A stretch of DNA of 64,000 nucleotides, from the NCBI RefSeq assembly GCF_900626135.1, contig NZ_LR130786.1, forward strand, positions 434,001 to 498,000, read 5' to 3'. Numbering within the stretch: the first letter of the stretch is position 1; the number at the start of each line of letters is the position of its first letter. The notes beneath the pieces were generated by a model. That model was not told the DNA's origin, searched no databases, and worked only from the letters and a program-made list of their open reading frames with translations. The translations under genes were made by a program, and so were the position numbers. This DNA is from Senegalia massiliensis. Lineage in GTDB: Bacteria > Bacillota > Clostridia > Tissierellales > SIT17. Positions 56,685-64,000 of the stretch are shown one piece after another.

Positions 56685-57995
56685 ATGACTACTGGAGAAA
56701 AGATTAAATCATTGAGAAAAGAATTAAAACTCACACAATCCGAACTTGCTGGTAAGGAAATGACTAAAAGTATGTTAAGTCAAATAGAAAATAATAATGC
56801 AATGCCATCAATGAAAAATTTAAAGCATCTTGCTAATAAATTAGGTAAACCAATTTCATATTTTTTAGATGAGAATACTTTAAACGAAAACATACCAATA
56901 GAAAAAATTAAATCTAAAATAAAAATAGCTGATGAATATATGACAAACAGAGAAAGTGAAAAAGTTATAGAAGTATTAGATGATATTTTAAATAATTATG
57001 ATATAAATAAAAATAGTAAATTATATGCAGATATTTTATATAAAAATGGAGCAAGTCAAGTAAATTTAATGAATTTTGAAGTATCAGACAAGTACTTAAA
57101 AAAAGCAGTGGAAATATATAAACAACATAATTTATATTCTTATGCTGCTAAAGCTTATATGGAATTTTTTGGACGTTATTGGAACGAACAAAATTATGAT
57201 AAATGCTTAAAAATATTATCTGAAGCTTATGAGTTATATATGAATTCTACTACAGAAGATATTACTTTTCATTTAGAATATCTGTCTAATAAATCTTTGA
57301 TATTATCTTCTATGGGTAAAATAAATGAATCTTTTAAACCTATTGATGATGCAATAAATTTATCCAAAGAAACTAATGTATATTATAATACAGGTGAATT
57401 ATATAGACTAAAAGGCAATTTAAATAGAGTAATAGAAAATTATGAAAATGTATTATATTATTTTGAAAAAGCAAAATTATTTGCTCAATTTACTGATAAT
57501 GAATTAGATTTAGCTATATTAGAATTTAACTTTAGTGTTTATTATACAGATATCAATGAACCTATAAAAGCCTTAGAATATTTAAAAAGAGCTAGAGAAA
57601 TGTTTAAAAATACTCCTCACTATCCCAATCATCTATTTCATAATCAATTAGCAATTGTATATTATATGCTAGAAGAATACCAAAAAGCTTATGATGAGAT
57701 TCGTAAAACCACTTTCCGAAATTTACTCTTTCATAAAGCAGATTATGTAAATATGTGGTTAGGAAAGGTTTATGAAGGCATGATATTATCTAAACTTGGT
57801 AATATAAACCAAGCAATTGAATCAATTAATAAAGGAATAGAAATGATGAGTAAAGTGGGAATTTCTAAATATTTATCTTTTGCATACAAAGAATTAAGTA
57901 ATATATATTCTGAAATTGATGATTATAAAAATGCATTTAAGTCTTTAAAGAAATCAGAACAAATACTGAAAGAATTAAATGGAAACCCTTTCTAA
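56685..57995 (+). CDS. XRE-family regulator with TPR repeats (RRNPP-like)
   Basis: 436 aa. XRE helix-turn-helix in the first 65 residues (KIKSLRKELKLTQSELAG, MLSQIENNNAMPS) followed by about nine TPR-like helical pairs to the end. That layout belongs to the PlcR/Rgg/ComR group and to many SinR-TPR proteins, where the TPR part binds a peptide or a protein. The ATG at 56685 has GGAGG 5-6 nt upstream; the ATG at 56673 overlaps that site. Divergent from the uORF-MFS unit, so it likely controls it. Confidence 0.85.
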   Translation: MTTGEKIKSLRKELKLTQSELAGKEMTKSMLSQIENNNAMPSMKNLKHLANKLGKPISYFLDENTLNENIPIEKIKSKIKIADEYMTNRESEKVIEVLDDILNNYDINKNSKLYADILYKNGASQVNLMNFEVSDKYLKKAVEIYKQHNLYSYAAKAYMEFFGRYWNEQNYDKCLKILSEAYELYMNSTTEDITFHLEYLSNKSLILSSMGKINESFKPIDDAINLSKETNVYYNTGELYRLKGNLNRVIENYENVLYYFEKAKLFAQFTDNELDLAILEFNFSVYYTDINEPIKALEYLKRAREMFKNTPHYPNHLFHNQLAIVYYMLEEYQKAYDEIRKTTFRNLLFHKADYVNMWLGKVYEGMILSKLGNINQAIESINKGIEMMSKVGISKYLSFAYKELSNIYSEIDDYKNAFKSLKKSEQILKELNGNPF

Positions 57996-58002
57996 AATAA
58001 TA

Positions 58003-58036
58003 AAAAATCTCTTAGGTAATTACCTAAGAGATTTTT
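58003..58036. terminator. Bidirectional terminator
   Basis: 34-bp perfect palindrome (arms 58003-58019 and 58020-58036) between the convergent XRE-TPR and FMN-binding lipoprotein genes. Confidence 0.86.
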
Positions 58037-58054
58037 ATTTATATTCTCAAATTA

Positions 58055-58999
58055 TTATTTTGCACTTTCTAATGCTTTTTCAGCTAGTTCAAAGAAAGAT
58101 TTAACTTTGATTGATACTCCTGATATTGCATCAGTTGCTCCTTCATCATTTGAATATTCTATAGCTGTTGGATCTTGTTTTTCTATTAAGTACGCTTCAA
58201 CTTTATCTGCTTGCTCAACCCATGGTGCTTGTGCTCCACCTTTTTCAACCATTCCATATTCACCGTCTGCTGATACTTGGTCTTTTGTTTTGATGTTTCC
58301 ATCGTCATCTTTAGGCTCTTCTTTGCTTAAACCATCCCAATCAGCTGCAACTATATATCCATTTATTACTGTAATATCTGTTGTGTATTTCCAACCACTT
58401 TCTTCACTGAAATCTTCTTCTTCAGCTGTATAGTTTCCATCTTTATATTGTCCTTCGCCAACTGGATCACTACTTAAAGCTTTTTCTGCAAGATCAAAGA
58501 AAGATTTAACTTTAATTGATACTCCTGATATTGCATCAGTTGCTCCTTCATCATTTGAATACTCTATAGCTGTTGGATCTTGTTTTTCTATTAAGTACGC
58601 TTCAGCTTTCTCAGCTTGTTCAGCCCATGGCGCTTGTGCTCCACCATTCTCTACCATTCCATATTCACCAGATTCTGATCTAGTTACTTTGTCAGTTCCA
58701 CCATCTTTATGTGCTCCATTCCACTCAGCTTCTACTATTTTTCCATCTTCAACTTTTATTGTAGCAACATATTTCCAGCCACTTTCCTCAGAAAAACTAT
58801 CTTCTTGAGCAAAGTAAACACCATCTTCATAACTTGTATCCCCTGATGAATCTTCTTCTCCATCTTTTGTTTCTTCTTGCTCTTGTTCTGTACCTGTTGA
58901 AGTTTCTTCTTCCTCTGTATCATCACTTCCACATCCAGCTAATAAACTAGCAGATACTAATAATGCAAGACCTAGTGATAAAAATTTCTTTTTAGACAT
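58055..58999 (-). CDS. Lipoprotein with two near-identical FMN-binding domains (PplA-like)
   Basis: 314 aa. Lipobox SLLAGC (Cys23), an acidic linker, then two FMN-binding-type domains (about 57-180 and 183-314), each with SEESGWKY, EYGMVE-GGAQAPW and a C-terminal DAISGVSIKVKSFF that resembles the ApbE flavinylation motif (D-x-x-S/T-G-x-S/T). Similar twin-domain lipoproteins act in extracellular electron transfer, e.g. Listeria PplA. The two halves are almost identical even at DNA level. No apbE or NADH dehydrogenase partner is in the window. Confidence 0.85.
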   Translation of the reverse strand: MSKKKFLSLGLALLVSASLLAGCGSDDTEEEETSTGTEQEQEETKDGEEDSSGDTSYEDGVYFAQEDSFSEESGWKYVATIKVEDGKIVEAEWNGAHKDGGTDKVTRSESGEYGMVENGGAQAPWAEQAEKAEAYLIEKQDPTAIEYSNDEGATDAISGVSIKVKSFFDLAEKALSSDPVGEGQYKDGNYTAEEEDFSEESGWKYTTDITVINGYIVAADWDGLSKEEPKDDDGNIKTKDQVSADGEYGMVEKGGAQAPWVEQADKVEAYLIEKQDPTAIEYSNDEGATDAISGVSIKVKSFFELAEKALESAK

Positions 59000-59181
59000 T
59001 TTATAAGTCCCCCTTAATAATTTGTTTTGTTTATTATTTCACTTTTTATTATAGTCTATAGATAATTTATTGTCAATACCTAGTATTATTATATATTTAA
59101 TAGGATTATTTCTTTTTTGAAACATATTAATATTGATATTAATATTCTTAAAGGGTATCATAAAAGAAAGGAGGCGATTTT

Positions 59182-59655
59182 ATGAAAAAAATTGTTTTAG
59201 CTGGAGGTTGTTTTTGGGGTGTTGAAGAATATATCAGTAGAATAAATGGAGTAATTGACACTGAAGTTGGATATGCAAATGGTAGACGTAAAAATCCTAC
59301 TTATGAACAAGTATGTACAGGTACTACTGGCCATTCAGAAGCTGTTAAGGTAGAATATGATCAGAATAGTCTATCTTTATACTCTCTTTTAAAGAAATTT
59401 TTTAGTATTATTGATCCAACAATTGAAAATAGACAAGGTCCTGACAGAGGTACTCAATATAGAACTGGAATTTATTATATAAATGAAAATGATAAAGATA
59501 CTATTTTAAAAGTAGTTCAAGAGGAACAAAAAAAGTACGATAAAAAAATTGTAACGGAAATAGAACCTCTAAATTCATTTTTTGAAGCTGAAGAATATCA
59601 TCAAGATTATTTGAAAAAAAACCCTAATGGTTATTGTCATATAGATTTAAGCTAA
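59182..59655 (+). CDS. msrA: Peptide methionine sulfoxide reductase MsrA
   Basis: 157 aa. Catalytic Cys in [12 protein letters not shown], then [29 protein letters not shown] and a second Cys in GYCHIDL near the end as likely resolving Cys. It repairs methionine-S-sulfoxide. AAAGGAGG upstream. Single gene. Confidence 0.96.
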   Translation: MKKIVLAGGCFWGVEEYISRINGVIDTEVGYANGRRKNPTYEQVCTGTTGHSEAVKVEYDQNSLSLYSLLKKFFSIIDPTIENRQGPDRGTQYRTGIYYINENDKDTILKVVQEEQKKYDKKIVTEIEPLNSFFEAEEYHQDYLKKNPNGYCHIDLS

Positions 59656-59688
59656 AATATGGCTTGTACTTAAGTACAAGCCATATTT
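59655..59688. terminator. Bidirectional terminator between msrA and wrbA
   Basis: 34-bp perfect palindrome (arms 59655-59671 and 59672-59688) between convergent genes, starting at the msrA stop codon. Confidence 0.86.
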
Positions 59689-59693
59689 AAAAT

Positions 59694-60308
59694 TTATCCT
59701 TTTAATTTTTTTGTTATTTCAGCTATATGTCTACCTTGAAACTTAGCTCCTTCTATATCTACATCTGTAGGTGATAATCCACCATCTCCTCCTGCTATAG
59801 TAGATGCTCCATAAGGAGTTCCTCCAGATAGTTTATCTACTTGGGATAAACCTTCAAAGGCATAAGGAAGTCCACTAATAAGCATTCCATGATGTAATAA
59901 AACTGTATGAAAACTAAGTATAGTAGACTCTTGACCTCCATGTTGAGTTGCTGTAGAAGTAAATACTCCACCAACTTTTCCTACTAATGCTCCTTTTGAC
60001 CAAAGACTAACTGTGCTATCTAAATATGCTTTCATTTGTGCACTCATATTACCGTATCTTGTAGGAGTTCCAAAAATTATAGCATCAGCTTCTTCCAAAT
60101 CTTCTAAGGTTGCTTCATCATATTCACTAGACATCTCTTTTACAATATCCTTGCAACCCATTTTTTCTAATATATCATCAGAAAGCGTCTCTCTAACTTT
60201 CACTATCTTTACTTCAGAACCATCAACTTCTTTTGCACCTTCTGCTACTGCTTCAGCCATTTGCTTTACGTGTCCATACATAGAATGAAATACAACTAAT
60301 ATTTTCAT
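59694..60308 (-). CDS. wrbA: NAD(P)H:quinone oxidoreductase WrbA
   Basis: 204 aa flavodoxin fold. FMN-phosphate loop FHSMYGHVKQMAEAVAEG, GTPTRYGNMSAQMKAYLD and TSTATQHGGQESTI are hallmark WrbA segments. It makes two-electron reductions of quinones, limiting radical formation. Convergent with msrA, both in oxidative defence. Confidence 0.95.
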   Translation of the reverse strand: MKILVVFHSMYGHVKQMAEAVAEGAKEVDGSEVKIVKVRETLSDDILEKMGCKDIVKEMSSEYDEATLEDLEEADAIIFGTPTRYGNMSAQMKAYLDSTVSLWSKGALVGKVGGVFTSTATQHGGQESTILSFHTVLLHHGMLISGLPYAFEGLSQVDKLSGGTPYGASTIAGGDGGLSPTDVDIEGAKFQGRHIAEITKKLKG

Positions 60309-60392
60309 ACCTATTCCTCCTTCATATTAAATAATACCCTAAAAAACTATAATTTAATCATATGAATAGATTAGCTCTATCTAGTATTATTT

Positions 60393-61763
60393 TTACTTAG
60401 GTAGTGCAATTATAAATTCTGTCCATTTCCCTTTTTCACTTTCTACTTTCACATATCCATCATGAGATTCTATAATTTCTTTTACTATAGCAAGACCAAG
60501 ACCTGTACCACCTCTATCTCTATTTCTTGATAAGTCTGTTCTATATAACCTTTCAAATACATGAACCATATCTTTTTTATCTATTCCTTCACCTGTATTT
60601 TTAATTTTAAACATTCCATAGTTATTATCATCATCTAAATATATATTAACCTTTCCATTTTGTGGAGTGAATTTTACAGCATTAGAAAACAAATTGATCA
60701 ATACTTGTTTTATTTTATTATTATCTGCTAATACACAAACACTTTCTTTTAAATTATTTTCTAATTTAATATTTTTCTTTTTAAAACTAATTTCAAAGCC
60801 ATCTATTATTTCTTCTATCATAGGATTCAAATCTATTTTACTTAATTCTAATTTCATTTTATGTTCTCTTATATTATTTAATAATTTAAGTTGTTCTACC
60901 AATAATATAAGTCTATCTATTTCCTTTTGAAAAGTATTAATTCTTTCTTTATCAAGCTCCCATATTCCATCACTTATAGCTTCCATATGACTTTTTAATA
61001 TTGCTAATGGAGTTCTAAGCTCGTGAGAAATATCAGATGTAAGTCTTTTTCTAAGCTTATTTTCAGTTTTTAAGGATTCCTTTAAATAATTTATTGAAGC
61101 TGTTAATTGATTTAACTCTTCTATTTTACTTCTGGATTCTACAGATATGTCTAAATTACCATGACTTAACTCATTAGTTGTATTTTTAACATCAATTATA
61201 GGTTTAGATATGAATTTTGAAAAATATACTCCCAGTAAAATTGCTACAATTATTGAAATTATTGCTGAATAAAGTATAGATTTATTTATTTCTTTTATAA
61301 ATTCTATTTCTCTATCTCCTACAACTAAGGAATCAGAGTAACCTATTTCTATTTCGCCTATTTTTTTATTATCTTCTTGTAAATCTATCTTTTTTACTAC
61401 ATAATTATTTCCACTGTCACTATCCATCCCCATCATATCCATCATATGTTCATGCATGTTTGAATTATTTCTTGTTATAGATAAAATTACATCTCCTTCA
61501 TTATTTTTAACTAATATATCAAATCCCTTTGCAACTGGAGAGAATTTCATATTTTTCATTTCAGATTTGTCCCAGTTATTTTCCCTATAACTATTTTTTA
61601 TTAAATCTACAACATCATCTACTCTATTTTGTTTTTGGCTTGTTAAATATTCATCAAATTTATTTGAAAGGGTAATATTTGATATTATAGCAATTGTTAT
61701 AACTGCTATAAGTGATGCTACTATCATAAGTGTTGTTATTCTACCTCTTAGATGATTCAACAT
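60393..61763 (-). CDS. Two-component sensor histidine kinase
   Basis: 456 aa. Membrane helices near 10-30 and 165-187 flank an external sensor domain that has an unusual Met/His/Asp-rich patch (SNMHEHMMDMMGMDSDSG, about 107-124), a possible metal-binding site. HAMP, HisKA with ISHELRTPLAILKSH, and HATPase with N box and DRGGTGLGLAIVKEI follow. The response regulator gene precedes it by 6 nt. The Met-rich patch suggests copper or silver sensing, which is inference. Confidence 0.92.
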   Translation of the reverse strand: MLNHLRGRITTLMIVASLIAVITIAIISNITLSNKFDEYLTSQKQNRVDDVVDLIKNSYRENNWDKSEMKNMKFSPVAKGFDILVKNNEGDVILSITRNNSNMHEHMMDMMGMDSDSGNNYVVKKIDLQEDNKKIGEIEIGYSDSLVVGDREIEFIKEINKSILYSAIISIIVAILLGVYFSKFISKPIIDVKNTTNELSHGNLDISVESRSKIEELNQLTASINYLKESLKTENKLRKRLTSDISHELRTPLAILKSHMEAISDGIWELDKERINTFQKEIDRLILLVEQLKLLNNIREHKMKLELSKIDLNPMIEEIIDGFEISFKKKNIKLENNLKESVCVLADNNKIKQVLINLFSNAVKFTPQNGKVNIYLDDDNNYGMFKIKNTGEGIDKKDMVHVFERLYRTDLSRNRDRGGTGLGLAIVKEIIESHDGYVKVESEKGKWTEFIIALPK

Positions 61764-61769
61764 GTTTTA

Positions 61770-62444
61770 TCACTCCAAAAATTTATATCCAACCCCATAT
61801 ACCGTTTTTATATATTTATTATTTTTATCTTCTATTTTGTGCCTTAAGTTTTTAACGTGTGCATCTATTGTTCTATCATAACCTTCATAATCATAGCCAA
61901 ATACTTTTACGATTAATTCATCTCTTGTAAATACTTTTTGTGTGTTTTCTACAAATAATTTAAGTAAATCAAACTCAGTTTTAGTTAGATCTATAACATT
62001 ATTTGACTTAGTAACTTCTCTACTCTCAAAATTAATATCTAAATCTCCAATAGTTAAAATATCATTTTTCACATTGTTTTTTTCTATTCTTCTAAATATT
62101 GCCCTTATTCTAGCTAAAAGCTCCTTTGGACTAAATGGCTTGACTATATAATCATCTGCACCTATATCTAGTCCATTTATTCTATCTTGTTCCATAGATT
62201 TTGCTGTAAGCATTATTGTAGGTACTTGTGATGTTTTTCTAATCTTTTGTAATATTTCTTCACCTTTTATATCCGGTAACATTAAATCTAAAATTAAAAA
62301 ATCTATATTTTCATTTTCATATATATCAAATGTTTGTTTTCCGTTGTACGCAGTATATACATTATATCCTTCTTTTTCTAAGTAAGCTTTTATAACTTCT
62401 ACTATTTCCTTTTGATCATCTACTACTAAAAAGTTTTTTTTCAT
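61770..62444 (-). CDS. OmpR-family response regulator
   Basis: 224 aa. Receiver with phospho-Asp in DFLILDLMLPDIKG and IVKPFSPKELLAR, then a winged-helix DNA-binding domain (RTIDAHVKNLRHKIED, VYGVGYKFLE). First gene of the two-component unit. Its targets are not identifiable. Confidence 0.95.
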   Translation of the reverse strand: MKKNFLVVDDQKEIVEVIKAYLEKEGYNVYTAYNGKQTFDIYENENIDFLILDLMLPDIKGEEILQKIRKTSQVPTIMLTAKSMEQDRINGLDIGADDYIVKPFSPKELLARIRAIFRRIEKNNVKNDILTIGDLDINFESREVTKSNNVIDLTKTEFDLLKLFVENTQKVFTRDELIVKVFGYDYEGYDRTIDAHVKNLRHKIEDKNNKYIKTVYGVGYKFLE

Positions 62445-62472
62445 ATTAACACCTCTACCTAATTATACTATA

Positions 62473-62504
62473 TAATAAAATCCAGCATTAGCTGGATTTT
62501 ATTA
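62473..62504 (-). terminator. Terminator after the prenyl synthase gene
   Basis: 14-bp perfect stem (62473-62486 and 62491-62504), loop of 4, just after the end of the polyprenyl synthetase gene on the minus strand and before the regulator. Confidence 0.82.
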
Positions 62505-62533
62505 TATTATAACATTTTGAAGAAAATATGAAT

Positions 62534-63511
62534 TTAATATTTCCTCTTTAATAATTTTTCTGTTATTTCATATATAATTTTTTTACTTTCGTTTTCTGGA
62601 AGTGATTCTATATTTTTAAATGCTCTATTTGTATATTTTATAGCTAGCCTCTTTGATCTTTCTATTGCATCTGAATTTTTAACTATATTTATGATTTCGA
62701 TTACATCTTCGTTATCAATATTATCTTTTTTTATTATATCTTCTAAATTATTATTGCCTTCTAAAATAGCATATATTAAAGGTAAAGTAAAAAATCCTTG
62801 TTTAAGATCATTTTTTATGCTCTTCCCCATTGTATTTTCATTCGCTGTATAATCTAATATATCATCTATTATTTGAAATGCCATACCTATATTATAACCA
62901 ATTTTCCCTAGTTTTTTTGATAGCTTTTCATCACAATCAGCTTCTTTTGCACCTATTGTAAAGCTCATTGCAAAAAGAGCTGCAGTTTTACCTGAAATTA
63001 TTTTTAAATATCTTTTTAAAGACACATTTCTATTAAATCTAAAATGATGTTGTCTTATTTCCCCAATACAAATTTTTACTATAGATTGAGATATTTTTTT
63101 TATATTTTCCATAGAATAATCTTCACTTAGCATAAGAAAACATTTGGAAAAAAGATAATCTCCCATATATACTGCTTGATCCTTGCCATACTTTGATTGT
63201 ATTGTTACATTCCCTCTTCTTAATTTTGATTCATCTATTATATCATCATGAATAAGAGTAGCCATATGAAGCATTTCTATTACTGCTGCTAAGTTTTTAT
63301 GCTTTTTATCATTATAATTACCAAATTTGGATGATAACAATAAAAATGCAGGTCTAAGCATTTTTCCACCTGAAAGAATCAAATCAGTCAAAGGTTCTTC
63401 TATATATTTCTCTGTTGTTTTTACATTTTCTATCATTATTTTGTTTACATCTTGTAACTCACTTTTAATTTGAGGATAACCATCCCAAAACATATTCATA
63501 TTATTTATCAC
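62534..63511 (-). CDS. Polyprenyl diphosphate synthase (heptaprenyl type component II)
   Basis: 325 aa trans-prenyltransferase. First Asp-rich motif LIHDDIIDESKLRRG and second FQIIDDILDYTAN bind the Mg-diphosphate; GGKMLRPAFLLL and KTAALF are also typical. Placed 22 nt after a Gx-transporter/HepI-like gene, the usual context of the quinone side-chain or undecaprenyl-related synthase in Clostridia. Confidence 0.94.
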   Translation of the reverse strand: MINNMNMFWDGYPQIKSELQDVNKIMIENVKTTEKYIEEPLTDLILSGGKMLRPAFLLLSSKFGNYNDKKHKNLAAVIEMLHMATLIHDDIIDESKLRRGNVTIQSKYGKDQAVYMGDYLFSKCFLMLSEDYSMENIKKISQSIVKICIGEIRQHHFRFNRNVSLKRYLKIISGKTAALFAMSFTIGAKEADCDEKLSKKLGKIGYNIGMAFQIIDDILDYTANENTMGKSIKNDLKQGFFTLPLIYAILEGNNNLEDIIKKDNIDNEDVIEIINIVKNSDAIERSKRLAIKYTNRAFKNIESLPENESKKIIYEITEKLLKRKY

Positions 63512-63533
63512 CCTTGATATTTACTTTTAATTT

Positions 63534-64000
63534 TTAAGTCTTAAAAAATAAACCAGTATCTTTTAAGAATTTCAATATATATTTTACTGTAATACCTACA
63601 AATAATCCTGTAATAACCGAAGATAATAATAATAGAGGTAGATATATAAATATATTTAAATTTTCTATTATTAATGCCGCCATTAAAATTTGACCTATAT
63701 TATGAAATACAGCTCCTACAATACTAATACCAATTACACTTATTTTTTCTCGTCCTATTACTTTTAATATATACATTATTAAGAAGCTTAATATTCCACC
63801 AGAAATACTAAATAGAAATCCTGATACATTTCCTCCCAGTAGACTAGCAAGTATTACTCTTAAAATTACTACAGTAAGTGTTTCTTTAAAACCAAATAAA
63901 TATAAAGACACAAGAGTAATAATATTAGCAAGTCCTAATTTAGCACCAGGAACTCCAAAATTAAATGGTATCAATCTTTCTACCAAATGAAGTACTAATG
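63534..64000 (-). CDS. Gx transporter / heptaprenyl diphosphate synthase component I family, partial
   Basis: At least 155 residues, open at the right edge. ERLIPFNFGVPGAKLGLANI is the family's signature, and five or six membrane helices follow. This family (Gx transporter, formerly called heptaprenyl diphosphate synthase component I) resembles ECF-type S components. Reading frame continues past the edge without a stop, so the true start lies outside. Confidence 0.85.
   Translation of the reverse strand, partial: LVLHLVERLIPFNFGVPGAKLGLANIITLVSLYLFGFKETLTVVILRVILASLLGGNVSGFLFSISGGILSFLIMYILKVIGREKISVIGISIVGAVFHNIGQILMAALIIENLNIFIYLPLLLLSSVITGLFVGITVKYILKFLKDTGLFFKT

Overview
This is a chromosomal stretch from a low-GC, anaerobic, endospore-forming member of the Clostridia. 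Spore genes (cotJABC, an alpha/beta-type SASP, a YjcZ-like mini-protein), a selenocysteine formate dehydrogenase with electron-bifurcation-type partner subunits, rubrerythrin/PerR/ferritin oxygen defence and a double-cubane-type ATPase pair all fit. A Tissierellales-like lineage is my best guess, but no rRNA is present to confirm it. I see no phage, insertion sequence, CRISPR array, tRNA or rRNA.

Layout. (1) 1-6121, minus strand: a peptide-type ABC importer (order: giant permease, OppB-like, giant permease, OppD-like cut by the window edge). Both giant permeases carry an extracellular M28-peptidase-like domain whose metal ligands are all replaced. (2) 6437-8940: an Agr-like cassette diverging from the importer: a LytTR response regulator broken by one base at an A7 tract, an AgrC-like kinase, and a convergent AgrB-like protein with Asp in place of the catalytic His. 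(3) 9043-19097, minus strand: a formate dehydrogenase operon read from a clear sigma-A promoter (NuoE-like, NuoF-like, an Fe-S subunit, selenoprotein FdhA, MobA, FdhD), followed by TupA, a ThiF/MoeB-like protein and a sigma-54 activator. FdhA is one gene read through an in-frame TGA with a textbook SECIS hairpin 11 nt downstream. (4) 19243-23514: a MASE3-like/GGDEF protein, then a four-domain sulfur-transfer fusion (CoA-disulfide reductase, rhodanese, TusA, DsrE) beside an ArsR-family regulator. (5) 23706-26473: a DUF1576 membrane protein, a small partner, and cotJABC. (6) 26556-30967: a riboflavin operon under an FMN riboswitch, ending in a HAD phosphatase. (7) 31040-38849: DUF454, rubrerythrin, PerR with its operator, GalE, a double-cubane-cluster-type cassette, MntR/MntP, SASP and ferritin. 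(8) 38961-51435: envelope functions (L,D-transpeptidase, MMPL exporter with a YhgE-like partner and TetR regulator, NatAB-like ABC transporter, LiaF-like protein, MutS-like ATPase, M23 hydrolase). (9) 51788-64000: DUF421, patatin, PAP2, SHOCT, methyltransferase, an MFS pump with a 28-codon upstream ORF and a divergent XRE-TPR regulator, a twin FMN-binding lipoprotein, MsrA, WrbA, a two-component system and the start of an isoprenoid-quinone gene pair.

The strongest candidate for something undescribed is 1-8940: a peptide importer whose permeases have fused pseudo-peptidase domains, next to an atypical Agr circuit. The idea that these form one peptide-sensing system is inference. The domain degeneracy, the slippery frameshift and the His-to-Asp change are read directly from the sequence.
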